Shown: positions 25,801 through 34,860, numbered from the stretch's first letter. The stretch is 64,000 nucleotides of DNA from Parvibaculum sp039680535 (GCF_039680535.1 NZ_JBDKSS010000014.1:216543-280542), one strand, 5' to 3'. Made by a program: numbers and translations. The notes: generated from the sequence alone by a model not told the origin.

Positions 25801-25897
25801 CGTCGTCCCCGCCATGTACATGCTGATCGCCGAAGACCATCAGGCGATCAAGGCGGAAGAAGACGCCCTCGCCGCCGCCGAGGCAGAGGTCCACTAG
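22811..25897 (+). CDS. RND multidrug efflux permease (MexI-like)
   Basis: A 1028-residue AcrB-type proton antiporter. It opens MHFTDIFIRRPVLATVVSLL, has the TM4 proton-relay pair in LAIGLVVDDAIIVVENV, two large periplasmic loops, and the second half-signature RPILMTTAAMVLGVMPL. The motif GQSRQFVQEGSAL and the overall organisation place it with the MexI/TriC-like group rather than heavy-metal CusA types, because the periplasmic Met triad of CusA is not evident. Transcribed with the adaptor upstream; substrates cannot be deduced. Confidence 0.93.
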   Translation: MHFTDIFIRRPVLATVVSLLILVLGLRSVSLLPILQYPRTENAVVTVTTSYYGASADVVAGFITTPLEASIAQANGIDYMSSSSLQSLSQIQVQIRLNYDSAKALTEINTRVNAVKNQLPAEAQEPVITIAVGETIDSMYLGFNSEVLATNQISDYLLRVVVPKLQAVEGVQQAEFLGEKRFALRVWMDPDKLAAYGLTATDVSTALARNDFLSAVGTTKGQMVQYDLTASTSLHTLDEFRNLIVKNKGGTSVRVQDVANVTLGAEDYESAGGFDGKPAVQIGIKVAPTANLLDVIKRLRAIFPEIQAQLPEGLHGAIAYDATKFVNSSISEVVRTLVESLVIVTLVVFAFLGSPRSVLIPTLAIPLSLIGAFAFMLMFGFSINLLTLLALVLAIGLVVDDAIIVVENVNRHLEEGLSPLKASVLAARELSGPIVSMTVVLIAVYIPIGFMGGLTGALFTEFAFTLVGAVTVSAIVALTLSPMMCSRLLKAHDAEKSDWEQRLIQAIDRRFEQLHRAYSRALSASLDQIPVVVVFALIVIGSLYVFWSFAKTELAPQEDQGIVISMITSPPTATITQRQIGQAEVYKAIRSHKETDHVFQAIMPTQAIAGLVTIPWDERSKTSSQIQAELQGQLDQIPIVRAVAFQPPPLPGARGLPIDFVIQTTEPFERLDEVSRNLLAEAQKSGNFIFLDTDLKFDKPQAQIVIDRDKVADMGLTMSDVGAALTSMLGGGYVNYFSLSGRSYKVIPQVQQQFRLNTDQLTNYYIRTSSGKSIPLSTVAHIEMKTVPQALNHFQQLNAASITGVSTPGITTGQALTYLRDLAARTLPAGYTVDFGGQSRQFVQEGSALIITFFFALVIIFLTLAAQFESFRDPVIILITVPMSLCGALIFISLGIGGASLNIYTQVGLVTLIGLISKHGILIVEFANNLQLEGKKKREAIEEAVGIRLRPILMTTAAMVLGVMPLILASGAGAVSRFNLGLVIASGLAIGTLFTLFVVPAMYMLIAEDHQAIKAEEDALAAAEAEVH

Positions 25898-25912
25898 GTT
25901 TCCGGCCAGGCT

Positions 25913-25931
25913 CATCCGTAAATGACGGATG
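25913..25931 (+). terminator. Hairpin after the RND operon, weak terminator candidate
   Basis: CATCCGT and ACGGATG flank a 5-nt loop, with further imperfect pairing outside (CCGGCC/GGCCCGG). No T-run follows, so termination is doubtful. Confidence 0.35.
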
Positions 25932-25990
25932 GCCCGGCGGGAGACTAGAATGCTCCATGCTCCGGACAGCCGGGGCCATGGGGAGGAGCC

Positions 25991-28660
25991 ATGCCGAAGA
26001 TCGAGATCAACGGCCAGACGGTAGAGGTTGCGCCCGGCGCAACCCTTCTCGATGCCGCCTGCAAGGCCGGAATTGACATCCCGACGCTCTGCCACGATCC
26101 GCGCCTTCACCCGGCAGGCGAGTGCCGCCTGTGCAATGTCGAGGTCGCGGGCGATCCCCATCCGCACACGGCCTGCACCTCCCGCGCCGCGGAGGGAATG
26201 CGCGTCACGACGCACACGCCCGAACTCGAAGCGTTCCGCCGGACAATGCTTGGCTGGATGGCGGAAAAGGTCCCGCCGGAAACCTGCGCCGCCCTGCCCG
26301 ACAAGGAACTCCATCGCCTTTTTCGCGCTTATGCCGTCGAGCCGAAAGGCGCGACCTCGCCCATCGAGAGCCGCGACCTGTCGCACACCTATATCCAGGT
26401 GGACATGGCGCAATGCATCGACTGTTTCCGATGCGTCCGCATCTGCGATGAGGTGCAGGGACAATTCGTCTGGCACGCCGTGGGGCGTGGCGCGGATACG
26501 AGGGTCGTGCCCGGCGACGCGGCGAACCTCGCCGAAAGCGACTGCGTGAGCTGCGGCGCTTGCGTCGACACCTGCCCCACCGGCGCGCTGACCGACGTCG
26601 CTCAAGCGCCTCTTGGCGGCGACGAGCGCCGGACGAAGAGCACCTGCGTCTATTGCGGTGTCGGCTGCGAGCTCGAGATCGTCGCGCGCGACGGGCGCAT
26701 CGCGGAAATTCATCCGGCCCGGGACGCTCCGGTCAACAAGGGCCATCTCTGCGTAAAGGGCCGCTACGCCTTCGCCTTCAATGAAGCGCCGGACCGCGTC
26801 ACCGCCCCGCTGAAGCGCAACGGCAGCGGGTGGACACCTATGTCGTTGGAACAGGCGCTGGACGAAAGCGCCTCAACGCTCCGCCGCATCCTCGACGAGC
26901 ACGGACCGGACTCGATCGGCGTGATCGGCTCGGCCCGTGCAACCAACGAAGAGAACTATCTGCTTCAGAAATTCGCCCGCGTAGTGCTCGGCACCAACAA
27001 TATCGATTGCTGCGCCCGCGTCTGCCACACGCCCACAGCCGCCGCCATGAAGGCAATGCTTGGGACCGGCGCCTCCACCAATTCCTTCGATGACATCGAA
27101 CGCTCGAACCTCTTCCTGATCGCCGGTGCAAATCCGACGGAAAACCATCCGGTTGTCGGCGCGCGCATAAAGCAGCGCGTCTTGCGTGGCGGCGCCAAGC
27201 TCATCGTGATCGATCCGCGCCGCACCGAACTCGCGGCGATGGCGACGATACATCTCGCTCTCCGCCCCGGCACGAACCTGCCGCTCCTCAATGCCCTCGC
27301 GCATGTGATCGTCACGGAGGACCTGACCGATCGCAAATTCGTGGCGGATCGCGTCGCCGAATGGGATCAGTTCCGGCACTTCATTGCCGACTGGACGCCG
27401 GAACGCGCCGCCGAAATCTGCGGCCTCGCAGCGGATGATATCCGCGCCGCCGCCCGCCTCTACGCGTCCACCAGCCCCGCCATGTGCTTCCACGGGCTCG
27501 GTGTCACGGAGCACACGCAAGGAACGGAAGGCGTGATGGCGCTGGTCAACCTTGCCCTTCTGACCGGCAACATCGGCAAACCCGGATCGGGCATCAATCC
27601 GCTGCGCGGCCAGAACAACGTGCAGGGCGCGGCGCATATGGGCTGCGATCCGGCGATCCTCACCGGCTCCGTCGCCATCGACGAGCGCCGTGCCCTCTTC
27701 GAGAGCGTCTGGAACGCGACGATCCCGCGCCAGCGCGGCCTTGATCTCATGGGCATGATCGACGCGGCGGCGGCAGGCCGCATCAAGGCGCTCTGGGTTG
27801 TCGGTTACGACATCTGGCCGACGCTCGCCAACAACGCGGAAACACGCCGCGCGCTGGAAAGGCTCGAGTTCATCCTCGTCGAGGACCTCTTCATCACGGA
27901 AACGGCGCGCGAATTTGGACACATGATCCTGCCTGCGGCCTCGGTCTTCGAAAAGGACGGGACCTTCATGAATGCGGAACGCCGCATTCAGCGCGTCAGG
28001 AAGGCGGTGAACGCCCCCGGCGAGGCCTGGTCCGACTGGCGCATCGTCAGCGCGCTCGCGGAGCGCATGGGCCGCGGAGAGGCCTTCGCATTCGACAGTG
28101 CGGAGGCAATCTGGAACGAGATCCGCGCGGTCTGGCCGGAGGCTGGCGGCATCACCTACCCGCGCCTCGAAAATGGAGGCCTTCAATGGCCCTGCCGCGA
28201 TGAGAACTCTCCCGGTACGGAGATTCTCCACGTCTCGGATTTCGCGCGCTCGCACACCGCGCCCCTGACGCGCATCGACTATACGCCGACGCCGGAGCGC
28301 GTCAGCGCGGAGTTTCCCTTCCTGCTATCGACTGGCCGCACGCTTTATCAGTTCAACGCCGGGACGATGACCATGCGGACGCCCAATGTGAAGCTTCGCC
28401 CCACCGACACGCTCGACATCTCGCCAACGGACGCGGAGATATTGGGCCTGGTTTCCGGGGATCGCGTCCGCATGCGCAGCCGTCATGGCGAAGTGGAAAT
28501 CTCCGTGCGCCTGACCGACGGCGTGAAGCAGGGCGAGCTCTTCGCCACCTTTCACGATCCTCGCGTCGCGCTGAACAGGCTGACCAGCCCCGAACGGGAC
28601 AGGATCGTCCACGCGCCAGAATACAAGGTCACTGCCGTGCGGATCGAACGCCTCGCCTGA
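25991..28660 (+). CDS. Formate dehydrogenase alpha subunit, stand-alone
   Basis: An 889-residue Mo/W-bisMGD formate dehydrogenase catalytic subunit. An N-terminal [2Fe-2S] domain (Cys34, 45, 48, 62) is followed by two [4Fe-4S] clusters (Cys142/145/148/152 and 185/188/191/195), a third cluster site (Cys219/222/226/254), and the cofactor domains. The metal ligand is Cys345 in ARVCHTPTAAAM, which is Cys rather than Sec. The enzyme oxidises formate to CO2 or reduces CO2. The usual partners (FdsB, FdsG, FdsD or FdhD) are not adjacent: an RND operon precedes it and an unrelated lipoprotein follows. Its electron acceptor is therefore encoded elsewhere. Confidence 0.92.
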   Translation: MPKIEINGQTVEVAPGATLLDAACKAGIDIPTLCHDPRLHPAGECRLCNVEVAGDPHPHTACTSRAAEGMRVTTHTPELEAFRRTMLGWMAEKVPPETCAALPDKELHRLFRAYAVEPKGATSPIESRDLSHTYIQVDMAQCIDCFRCVRICDEVQGQFVWHAVGRGADTRVVPGDAANLAESDCVSCGACVDTCPTGALTDVAQAPLGGDERRTKSTCVYCGVGCELEIVARDGRIAEIHPARDAPVNKGHLCVKGRYAFAFNEAPDRVTAPLKRNGSGWTPMSLEQALDESASTLRRILDEHGPDSIGVIGSARATNEENYLLQKFARVVLGTNNIDCCARVCHTPTAAAMKAMLGTGASTNSFDDIERSNLFLIAGANPTENHPVVGARIKQRVLRGGAKLIVIDPRRTELAAMATIHLALRPGTNLPLLNALAHVIVTEDLTDRKFVADRVAEWDQFRHFIADWTPERAAEICGLAADDIRAAARLYASTSPAMCFHGLGVTEHTQGTEGVMALVNLALLTGNIGKPGSGINPLRGQNNVQGAAHMGCDPAILTGSVAIDERRALFESVWNATIPRQRGLDLMGMIDAAAAGRIKALWVVGYDIWPTLANNAETRRALERLEFILVEDLFITETAREFGHMILPAASVFEKDGTFMNAERRIQRVRKAVNAPGEAWSDWRIVSALAERMGRGEAFAFDSAEAIWNEIRAVWPEAGGITYPRLENGGLQWPCRDENSPGTEILHVSDFARSHTAPLTRIDYTPTPERVSAEFPFLLSTGRTLYQFNAGTMTMRTPNVKLRPTDTLDISPTDAEILGLVSGDRVRMRSRHGEVEISVRLTDGVKQGELFATFHDPRVALNRLTSPERDRIVHAPEYKVTAVRIERLA

Positions 28661-28681
28661 GAAAGCGCCGGCGGTTTGCGA

Positions 28682-29068
28682 TCAGCACTGGTCGGGGAAA
28701 TAGGACCGCCGCTCGACCTTGCCGTCGCTGAACCAGAGATAGACGGTCTTCTCGGCGTTGCAGTCGCCGCAGCCTTCATCGGGGCTCACGCTATAGCGCA
28801 CCGGCACCCGCCAGCCGAAATGCTTGCCGAGCACGCCGATGTTGCACTCGGCGACGGTTGACGAAGCCGGAAGCACGGTCAGCGTCCTGTTGGGATCGTT
28901 CAGCGAGGCGCGCACCCAGTCCGCCGAAACCTTCTCATAATCCGCCGGCAGGGAGCCTACGGTATCGGGCGTGTTGAAGCCCGCCGACGGCCCGAGCTGG
29001 GACGTGCATCCCGCAAGCGCCAGCGTTGCAACTGCAAGCGCCAGCCTGCCCCTCGTCAATCCCAGCAT
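28682..29068 (-). CDS. Small lipoprotein of unknown function
   Basis: A 128-residue secreted protein with a lipobox LALAGC after a hydrophobic signal, so the mature protein starts at Cys21. The mature part has six further cysteines, including a CGDC pair, and ends in Cys. A basic-aromatic segment (TVYLWFSDGKVERRSYF) suggests a compact beta domain. I do not recognise a family function. GGAGG precedes the ATG. It is convergent with the formate dehydrogenase and divergent from the SleB-like gene. Confidence 0.75.
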   Translation of the reverse strand: MLGLTRGRLALAVATLALAGCTSQLGPSAGFNTPDTVGSLPADYEKVSADWVRASLNDPNRTLTVLPASSTVAECNIGVLGKHFGWRVPVRYSVSPDEGCGDCNAEKTVYLWFSDGKVERRSYFPDQC

Positions 29069-29279
29069 ATGAATCGTTCCTCCGGCTCGGTGTGCGCGAG
29101 TTTATCCGCATCGGAGGCGGCCACGCAAATGGCGGAACCGGGTCGAAATGGGGGAAATCCGCCAGCTTTCCGCCCTTTGCCGCATCCGGTCCAACTTCTC
29201 GCCGCATTTCCCGGCTATCAGAGCCTCCCCCGCGGCGGCATAATCCGCCCCCGCCATGCCGCACTGCCAAGGACCACCT

Positions 29280-29870
29280 ATGCGACGTCTCTTGACCCTG
29301 CCCATGATTGCGATTGCCAGTGCGGCGCTCACCGCCTGCGCGTCGTCGCCCGTTCGGGAAATCGCGACGCCCGCGGAGCCCCTGACCTATACCCCCCGCG
29401 CGCATTCCGCCCCCTATCCCACCTACGCGCCGCCGCTTGTCGAAGTCCCCGATCTCCCCTTCAGGGAGCCGCTGCAATTGACGCCGAAGGACCGCGCCTG
29501 CCTTGTCGCGGTGATGTACTACGAGGCGCATGGCGAAGGCGAAAAGGGGATGGAGGCTGTCGGCCATGTCGTGCTCAACCGGCTGCACGAAAGGCCGGAA
29601 GGAACCACGGTCTGCGATGTGGTCTACGAGAAGAAGCAGTTCGGCTGGACCCGGCGCATCTCGCGCAAGAAGGTCGCCATCGGCAAGACGCCCGCATGGA
29701 AGTCGGCCGCCCAACTCGCCGACCGCCTCATCGCGGGCTATAGCGAGGACAAGACGCGGGGCGCCACCGCCTTCTATTCGGTCTTCGAATTCAGGGACGG
29801 TCCACCCGAATGGGTCGAGAACGACGAAAAGGCCGTACAGATCGGCAACCACGTGTTCGTCGCGCCCTGA
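29280..29870 (+). CDS. SleB-type cell wall hydrolase lipoprotein
   Basis: A 196-residue protein with a signal peptide and lipobox LTAC, followed by a proline-rich linker and a Hydrolase_2 (SleB/CwlJ) domain. The key Glu is in VMYYEAHGEGEKGMEAVG, and VLNRLHERP and YSVFEFRDG are typical. The family cleaves peptidoglycan, with lytic transglycosylase activity shown for spore members. The start at 29280 is chosen because it begins the signal peptide; the 8 upstream codons in frame look non-coding. Confidence 0.87.
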   Translation: MRRLLTLPMIAIASAALTACASSPVREIATPAEPLTYTPRAHSAPYPTYAPPLVEVPDLPFREPLQLTPKDRACLVAVMYYEAHGEGEKGMEAVGHVVLNRLHERPEGTTVCDVVYEKKQFGWTRRISRKKVAIGKTPAWKSAAQLADRLIAGYSEDKTRGATAFYSVFEFRDGPPEWVENDEKAVQIGNHVFVAP

Positions 29871-29984
29871 ACGGTACGCCCCCAGCTTCCGGTCGATGAC
29901 GGATCTGAAGCATCGCTATTGGCGAGATGAATCTCCTGCGTGGTGAACCGGCCGTTCAACCCGAAGCTTCAGAAAGCCGGGAGG

Positions 29985-30875
29985 TCACTCGCCCTTGAAC
30001 ACCGGCGCCCGTTTTTCCCGGAAGGCGGCAACGCCCTCGCGATAGTCGGCGCTGTCATAGACCTTTCGGCGCATATCCTGAATGCGCTCGAATGTCTGCG
30101 CAGGAATGGGCACATAGTCGCTCATTACACGGATCTGTTCCTTGATGACAGCCATGGCCAATGGAGCCTTGCTCTCCATGCGGCGCGCCAGCTCCATCGT
30201 ATAGGCTTCGAGGTCCGCCTCCGGCAGCAGATGATTGACAATGCCCCACTCAAGCGCCGTCTCGGCATCGACAGGCGCTGCGGTGAAGAAGAGCTCCTTG
30301 ACGACGTTGAGGCGCAACCGTCCGATGAAATGCAGCAGGCCCGTCGTGTTGTAAGGCAGCCCCAGGTTGACCGGCGTGATGGCAAAGGTCGCGGTGCCAT
30401 CGGCGATCACCATGTCGCAACTCAGTATGAGATCCAGCGCCCCACCCCAGACCGATCCATGCACCATGGCAAGGACAGGCCCCGGAAACAGGCGCACTGC
30501 GCGCAGCGTCTCCTCCATCGGATCGGCATAGTTCAGCGGATCGAGCCCGCCGATCGGCAGTTCGCCGATGTCGTGCCCCGCGGACCACACCTTCTGGCCC
30601 GGCTCCGCGCGGATGACGATCACGCGCGCCTTGGCATCGCCCAAGGCCTCGATCGCCTCGGTCAGGCCATTCATCATCTCATGTGTCAGCGCATTGCGCT
30701 TTGCCTGATTGGCGAGCGTGACGATGCCGACATCGCCCACCCGTTCGGTCCGCACCAGCGGCGTTTCAGCATAGCGCTTGGCGCGAATATTGTTTTCAGC
30801 CATGGAGGTCGACACCGTTCCGAATTGCACCGTCTCGACGGCGGCAATCGCCGCCTCATCGGAATGATCGTCCAT
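29985..30875 (-). CDS. Crotonase-fold methylmalonyl-CoA decarboxylase-like protein
   Basis: A 296-residue enoyl-CoA hydratase/isomerase superfamily member that closely resembles E. coli ScpB (YgfG). Shared blocks are KVWSAGHDIGELPIGG, VHGSVWGGALDLILS, TPVNLGLPYNTTG and ERIQDMRRKVYDS. The ScpB residues His in AGHDI and Tyr in LPYN are kept, so decarboxylation of methylmalonyl-CoA to propionyl-CoA is the best prediction. The N-terminus is about 38 residues longer than in E. coli; the upstream ATG (30875) is kept because GGGAGAGG lies in position, while the internal ATG at 30803 has no ribosome-binding site. Confidence 0.85.
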   Translation of the reverse strand: MDDHSDEAAIAAVETVQFGTVSTSMAENNIRAKRYAETPLVRTERVGDVGIVTLANQAKRNALTHEMMNGLTEAIEALGDAKARVIVIRAEPGQKVWSAGHDIGELPIGGLDPLNYADPMEETLRAVRLFPGPVLAMVHGSVWGGALDLILSCDMVIADGTATFAITPVNLGLPYNTTGLLHFIGRLRLNVVKELFFTAAPVDAETALEWGIVNHLLPEADLEAYTMELARRMESKAPLAMAVIKEQIRVMSDYVPIPAQTFERIQDMRRKVYDSADYREGVAAFREKRAPVFKGE

Positions 30876-30932
30876 TGGCCTCTCCCTTGACCATTAAGGG
30901 AGACTACTTAAACGCCGCCAGTTCCTCCGGCG

Positions 30933-31949
30933 TCACTCGATCTCGCAGATCCTGTTCCGGCCGTGCCTCTTGGCCTGATACATCGCGTCATCCACCCGCT
31001 TCAGACCATCCTCCAGCTGCTCGTCAGGGCGAAGCGCGGTAACCCCCATGCTCACCGTGATATGGCCCACAACGGGAAACTTGTAATCGGCGATCATGCT
31101 GCGCAGCCTATCGGCCAGCTTCATTGCATCAACGGTCCGGCAATGCGGCATCATCACCACGAACTCCTCGCCTCCCCAACGTGCCAGCAGATCGAGTGCT
31201 CGCAAACGCAGGCTCACAAGGTGGGTCAACTCGACCAGCGTGATATCGCCCGCCTGGTGCCCGAAGCGATCGTTCACCCGCTTGAAGTGATCGATGTCGA
31301 ACAAGATCAGTGACACGGGCTCACCATAGCGCCGGGCTCTCTCCCGCTCCATGTCCAGAGCCTCTTCGAAGTGCCGGCGATTGGCCGCGCCAGTGAGATC
31401 GTCCGTTGTGGCCAGCCTCTGCAATTTCGCATTCGCCAGCGCCAGCGCCTGATTGGCCGCTTCCGCCTCTTCCCTGGCTCGCTCCAGTTCCTGCTCGTAG
31501 TGCTTCCGCGCGTCAATATCCCGCGTCACGCCAACGATTTCGACGAGAGAACCGTCCCCGCCAATCAATGGATAGGCCAACACCTCTGTCCAGTAGGTCG
31601 AACCGTCCTTCTTGTAATATTCGAGATCGCCCCGGAAATTTTGTGGGCCGCGTCCCGTCTTCACGCCCGCATTCACTTCCGCCAGATACTCCGCCACCGT
31701 CGCTTGCGAGTCCGGTGTAAGTATCTGATCCAGAGATTGCTGCATCGCCTCATCGGGCGTCAGGCCGCGCGCTCTCTCGATGGCCGGGCTGATGTAGGTG
31801 ATGCGGCCGTCGGGCGTCATTGTCCAGATGACGTCGCTTGCGCTATCGGCAAGAAAGCGATGACGAAGCTCGATCTGCCTCAGCCTTTCGTCCATCGCCT
31901 GGCGGCTCGCCCTCCGCTCTCTGTAACCGCCTCTCGTTTCCACTTTCAT
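30933..31949 (-). CDS. PAS-GGDEF diguanylate cyclase
   Basis: A 338-residue cytoplasmic sensor enzyme that makes cyclic di-GMP from GTP. A PAS domain (about residues 25-150: ADSASDVIWTMTPDGRITYIS, then EIVGVTRDIDARKHYE) is joined by a short coiled coil to a GGDEF domain. The active-site motif is GGEEF, and the RxxD product-inhibition site (RALD) sits exactly five residues before it. No transmembrane segment is seen, so the signal sensed by PAS is probably internal. GTG at 31952 directly before the ATG is an alternative start. Confidence 0.92.
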   Translation of the reverse strand: MKVETRGGYRERRASRQAMDERLRQIELRHRFLADSASDVIWTMTPDGRITYISPAIERARGLTPDEAMQQSLDQILTPDSQATVAEYLAEVNAGVKTGRGPQNFRGDLEYYKKDGSTYWTEVLAYPLIGGDGSLVEIVGVTRDIDARKHYEQELERAREEAEAANQALALANAKLQRLATTDDLTGAANRRHFEEALDMERERARRYGEPVSLILFDIDHFKRVNDRFGHQAGDITLVELTHLVSLRLRALDLLARWGGEEFVVMMPHCRTVDAMKLADRLRSMIADYKFPVVGHITVSMGVTALRPDEQLEDGLKRVDDAMYQAKRHGRNRICEIE

Positions 31950-32868
31950 CACGACAAACGCACCTTATTCTCTATACGGACTATCGTGCGACAATTTCCA
32001 AGACCGGCATCTTCGGATTTTCAGAAAGATGCCGATCCGTTTTTGTCACGCGTGAGTTTTCTTCTTCTGCCCCGCGCATCAAACTGCTTATACAAATAAG
32101 TTATTCATCCACGCACTTCCAGTGCATCGAACACTTCGCGACAAAAAGGCCGCGCACAAAAATTGAACGCTTCATTTTCTTGATCTTCGGAATCTTGTCG
32201 TCAACGACGCGGCTCGGTGCACCGCGCCGTTATCGGTCGCGCGAACAAGCCGGTCGATTTGCCCCGCACCGCCATGATGCAAGCTCGGGTTCACTCATCG
32301 ATCCGTTCAAGGAGCGTCAACTGCCGATCAGGGGAAATGGTCCGTTCAGATGGTGCGGCGTCATCAAGCGCATATGGAACAGACGCGACGCAGCTATGAA
32401 CGCTTCGTTTTACACCCGGCACACAGGCGCCCGTGAAAACCACGCTCGACATGCCGCCTGGAAAAGTCTGATTTCTCCGCGAGCCCCGGCAAGGCAAGCG
32501 CCTTCCACCAATATTGCCCCGTGAGACAATCGAGCCAGCTCGTCGGCCTCCCGGCCGGCAAGGATGACGATGATGGAGGCGGCGTCGCAGCTGCGGCGGG
32601 AAGTCGTTCGAGGGTCGCGCGGGCGACCGACTGCACCCGCCCGGAATCCGCCCTGGCGCGTCGGGTCGGCGCGCAAGAGCGCGGCACGCCGCTTCGGCGG
32701 CTCAAAATCTATTGCAGATCAATGGCTTATAGAAAGGGAATGGCGGATCGGAGGGGTCTGAAAGACAACCCTCTCCACGCTAACATGTTGAAATATATAG
32801 GTCCGCACCTCGTCTTCTGGACGAAGCCCCCTCAACGGTCGACCACGACGGCCAACGCGGAGCAGGCG
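31950..32868. other. 919-bp region without a supported gene
   Basis: Open frames exist on both strands (for example 31955-32524 plus, 32410-32676 minus), but none shows a recognisable domain or a convincing ribosome-binding site. The first part is AT-richer than its neighbours. The end near 32700-32860 changes composition again just before the metal-resistance genes. It probably marks the left boundary of the island. I found no tRNA or integrase. Confidence 0.5.
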
Positions 32869-34278
32869 TCAGGTGACGGTGAACTGGCCCATCATACCGG
32901 CATCCTCATGTTCGAGGATATGGCAGTGAAACATGAACGGTGTCTCGCGGCTGGCGGGCTGGTCGAACCGGGCGAGGATCTCGGCCTCTCCGGGCACCAG
33001 CACGGTGTCTTTCCAGCCGGTGTTCTCAGGCCGCGGGGGGGCGCCGTTCTCGGTGACCACCCGGAAGCGTACGCCGTGGACATGGAACGGATGCGCGACC
33101 ATGGTGCTGCGGATCTGCCAGCGTTCAACTGATCCGAGGGCGACCTGAAAATCGATCCGACGCATGTCGTAGGGGCGCCCGTTGATGGCAAAGCTACCGC
33201 CGCCCATCATCATGCCGCCCATGCCCATGTCGAGCGAGACCTGCCGCGTCGCGATCTCGGCCCCCGACAGATCTTCAAGCGCGCCGTCCAGTTGCTCCGG
33301 CAGGCGGGTGATACGTGCTGGCAGCATGGAGTCGGTCGCGAACTGGAGGATACTATAGGCTTGGCCCGGATCGCTCATAAGCACCGGCGCGCCGCCTGAC
33401 GAGAAATCGACAAGTACCTCGGCCCGTTCGCCGGGTGCCAGGCGCAGCACATCCAGTGCGACGGGTGCAGGCAGGAAGCCGCCATCCGTCGCCACCAGGT
33501 GCATGGGCCGCGCGTCGTTCAGGAACAGCGTGTAGATGCGCGCATTCGAGCCGTTGAGCAGGCGCAGGCGGACGATCCCCTGCGGCACGACCGCCGTCGC
33601 GCCCGCCTGACCATTGACGAGCATCCGGTTCCCGGCAAACCCGCGCATGATGTCCATCATGGACGGGTCATAGACCATACGTCCGGAGGCATCGAACCGA
33701 CGATCCTGCAAAACGAGCGTCAGATCGTCGATCCCGTATGTGGACGGCAGACCGCGCGCGTCATCCTGCCCGTCCGTCACGTGGATGACCCCGGCCAGTC
33801 CGAAATAGACCTGTTCCGCAGTTCGTTCGTGGATATGTGAGTGATACCAGATGGTTGCAGGGTCCTGCGCAATGGACATCTCCGGTTGCCATGTCGCACT
33901 GGGCGCGATCGGAAGGTGCGGGCCGCCATCATGCTCTCCGGGCACCAGAAGGCCGTGCCAGTGCACACTGATGGGTTCATCAAGAGTATTTTGCACTTCG
34001 GCGGCCAGTTCGCCGTTCTGCACCAGGATGGTCGGACCCAGATACGCCTGATTGAACCCGGCGGTCGGTACGCCGGGACCACCGGCAAAGGCGCTGCTCC
34101 TCGAAGTTGCCGTCAGCACCAACCGCCTCGTTGCCCGGGTATCGAGAAGCGTTGGCATGGCGAGGCGCGTTTGCGGCGCTTGTCCCTGCGCAAAGGCACG
34201 TCCGACTAGTGCTTGGGAAAGAACGCCAGCGGTCAGGATCGCTGCGGACGTCGAAGTCAGGAACTGGCGTCTTTTCAT
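32869..34278 (-). CDS. Multicopper oxidase (CueO/CopA-like), Tat-exported
   Basis: A 469-residue periplasmic laccase-type oxidase that probably oxidises Cu(I) to the less toxic Cu(II). It begins with a twin-arginine signal (KRRQFLTST). The copper ligands are in HWHG (106-109), WYHSH (144-148), HPFHVHG (396-402) and HCHILEHED (451-459), so T1, T2 and T3 sites are complete. A short Met-rich loop (MGMGGMMMGGG near 349-359) resembles the substrate-copper region of CueO. The SHOCT gene lies upstream on the same strand. Confidence 0.93.
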   Translation of the reverse strand: MKRRQFLTSTSAAILTAGVLSQALVGRAFAQGQAPQTRLAMPTLLDTRATRRLVLTATSRSSAFAGGPGVPTAGFNQAYLGPTILVQNGELAAEVQNTLDEPISVHWHGLLVPGEHDGGPHLPIAPSATWQPEMSIAQDPATIWYHSHIHERTAEQVYFGLAGVIHVTDGQDDARGLPSTYGIDDLTLVLQDRRFDASGRMVYDPSMMDIMRGFAGNRMLVNGQAGATAVVPQGIVRLRLLNGSNARIYTLFLNDARPMHLVATDGGFLPAPVALDVLRLAPGERAEVLVDFSSGGAPVLMSDPGQAYSILQFATDSMLPARITRLPEQLDGALEDLSGAEIATRQVSLDMGMGGMMMGGGSFAINGRPYDMRRIDFQVALGSVERWQIRSTMVAHPFHVHGVRFRVVTENGAPPRPENTGWKDTVLVPGEAEILARFDQPASRETPFMFHCHILEHEDAGMMGQFTVT

Positions 34279-34442
34279 GCCGATCTTTCAATGCCTGGTT
34301 GGAAGCGTCGCCATGGCAAACCCTTCTATGGCAGTGGACTTTGACGCTGCGTCGTGACGGAACACGAGACTGAAACTCGAACGGGCAACTGCACGCGCGG
34401 CCTAAGTCTCGCGTATTCTGAAAGGATACGACGCGTCGCGGG

Positions 34443-34814
34443 TCAGTCAGCCAGCAGCTTCTTGCGTTCGGTGAACTCGGTCGAGTCGATCTCACCCTTG
34501 GCATAGCGTTCCTTCAGAAGCGCCAGGGCACGGTCGTGACCGGCATGGTTGCCGACGGTGGGTCCGGCCGCGCCGAACAGGCGCAGGAGATAGATGATCC
34601 CGGCAACGATCCCGACCACGATCAGGATCATGAAGATCGGCCCAATGACCATTCCGAAGCCTCCCCACTGACTGCTGCCCCACATCATGTCATGTCCATA
34701 ATAGTACGGGCCGTTTCGATCCGGGATTTCGCCGACCTGTGCCATCGCCGACGTCGCGGCGACGCAGAGTGCGCCCACCACGCTCGGGACAGTCGCCCAA
34801 TTCCTGAATTCCAT
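34443..34814 (-). CDS. SHOCT-domain membrane protein
   Basis: A 123-residue protein with an N-terminal signal or membrane segment, an aromatic linker (YYYGHDMMWGSSQWGG), one strong membrane helix (IFMILIVVGIVAGIIYLL) and a C-terminal SHOCT motif (ALLKERYAKGEIDSTEFTERK). Proteins of this layout often accompany copper-resistance genes, but their role is not known. The start at 34814 has GGGAG about 9 nt upstream; the frame is open to 34880. It probably forms an operon with the multicopper oxidase. Confidence 0.8.
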   Translation of the reverse strand: MEFRNWATVPSVVGALCVAATSAMAQVGEIPDRNGPYYYGHDMMWGSSQWGGFGMVIGPIFMILIVVGIVAGIIYLLRLFGAAGPTVGNHAGHDRALALLKERYAKGEIDSTEFTERKKLLAD

Positions 34815-34860
34815 CCTATGACTCCCTTTTGCGTGGCATCGACTGCGACCGCCCATCAGA

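Noticed and set aside
31838..32524. 228-codon plus-strand frame overlapping the diguanylate cyclase start and the gap
   Set aside because: Overlaps a well-supported gene, no domain, no Shine-Dalgarno site, and no protein-like codon pattern in the non-overlapping part.
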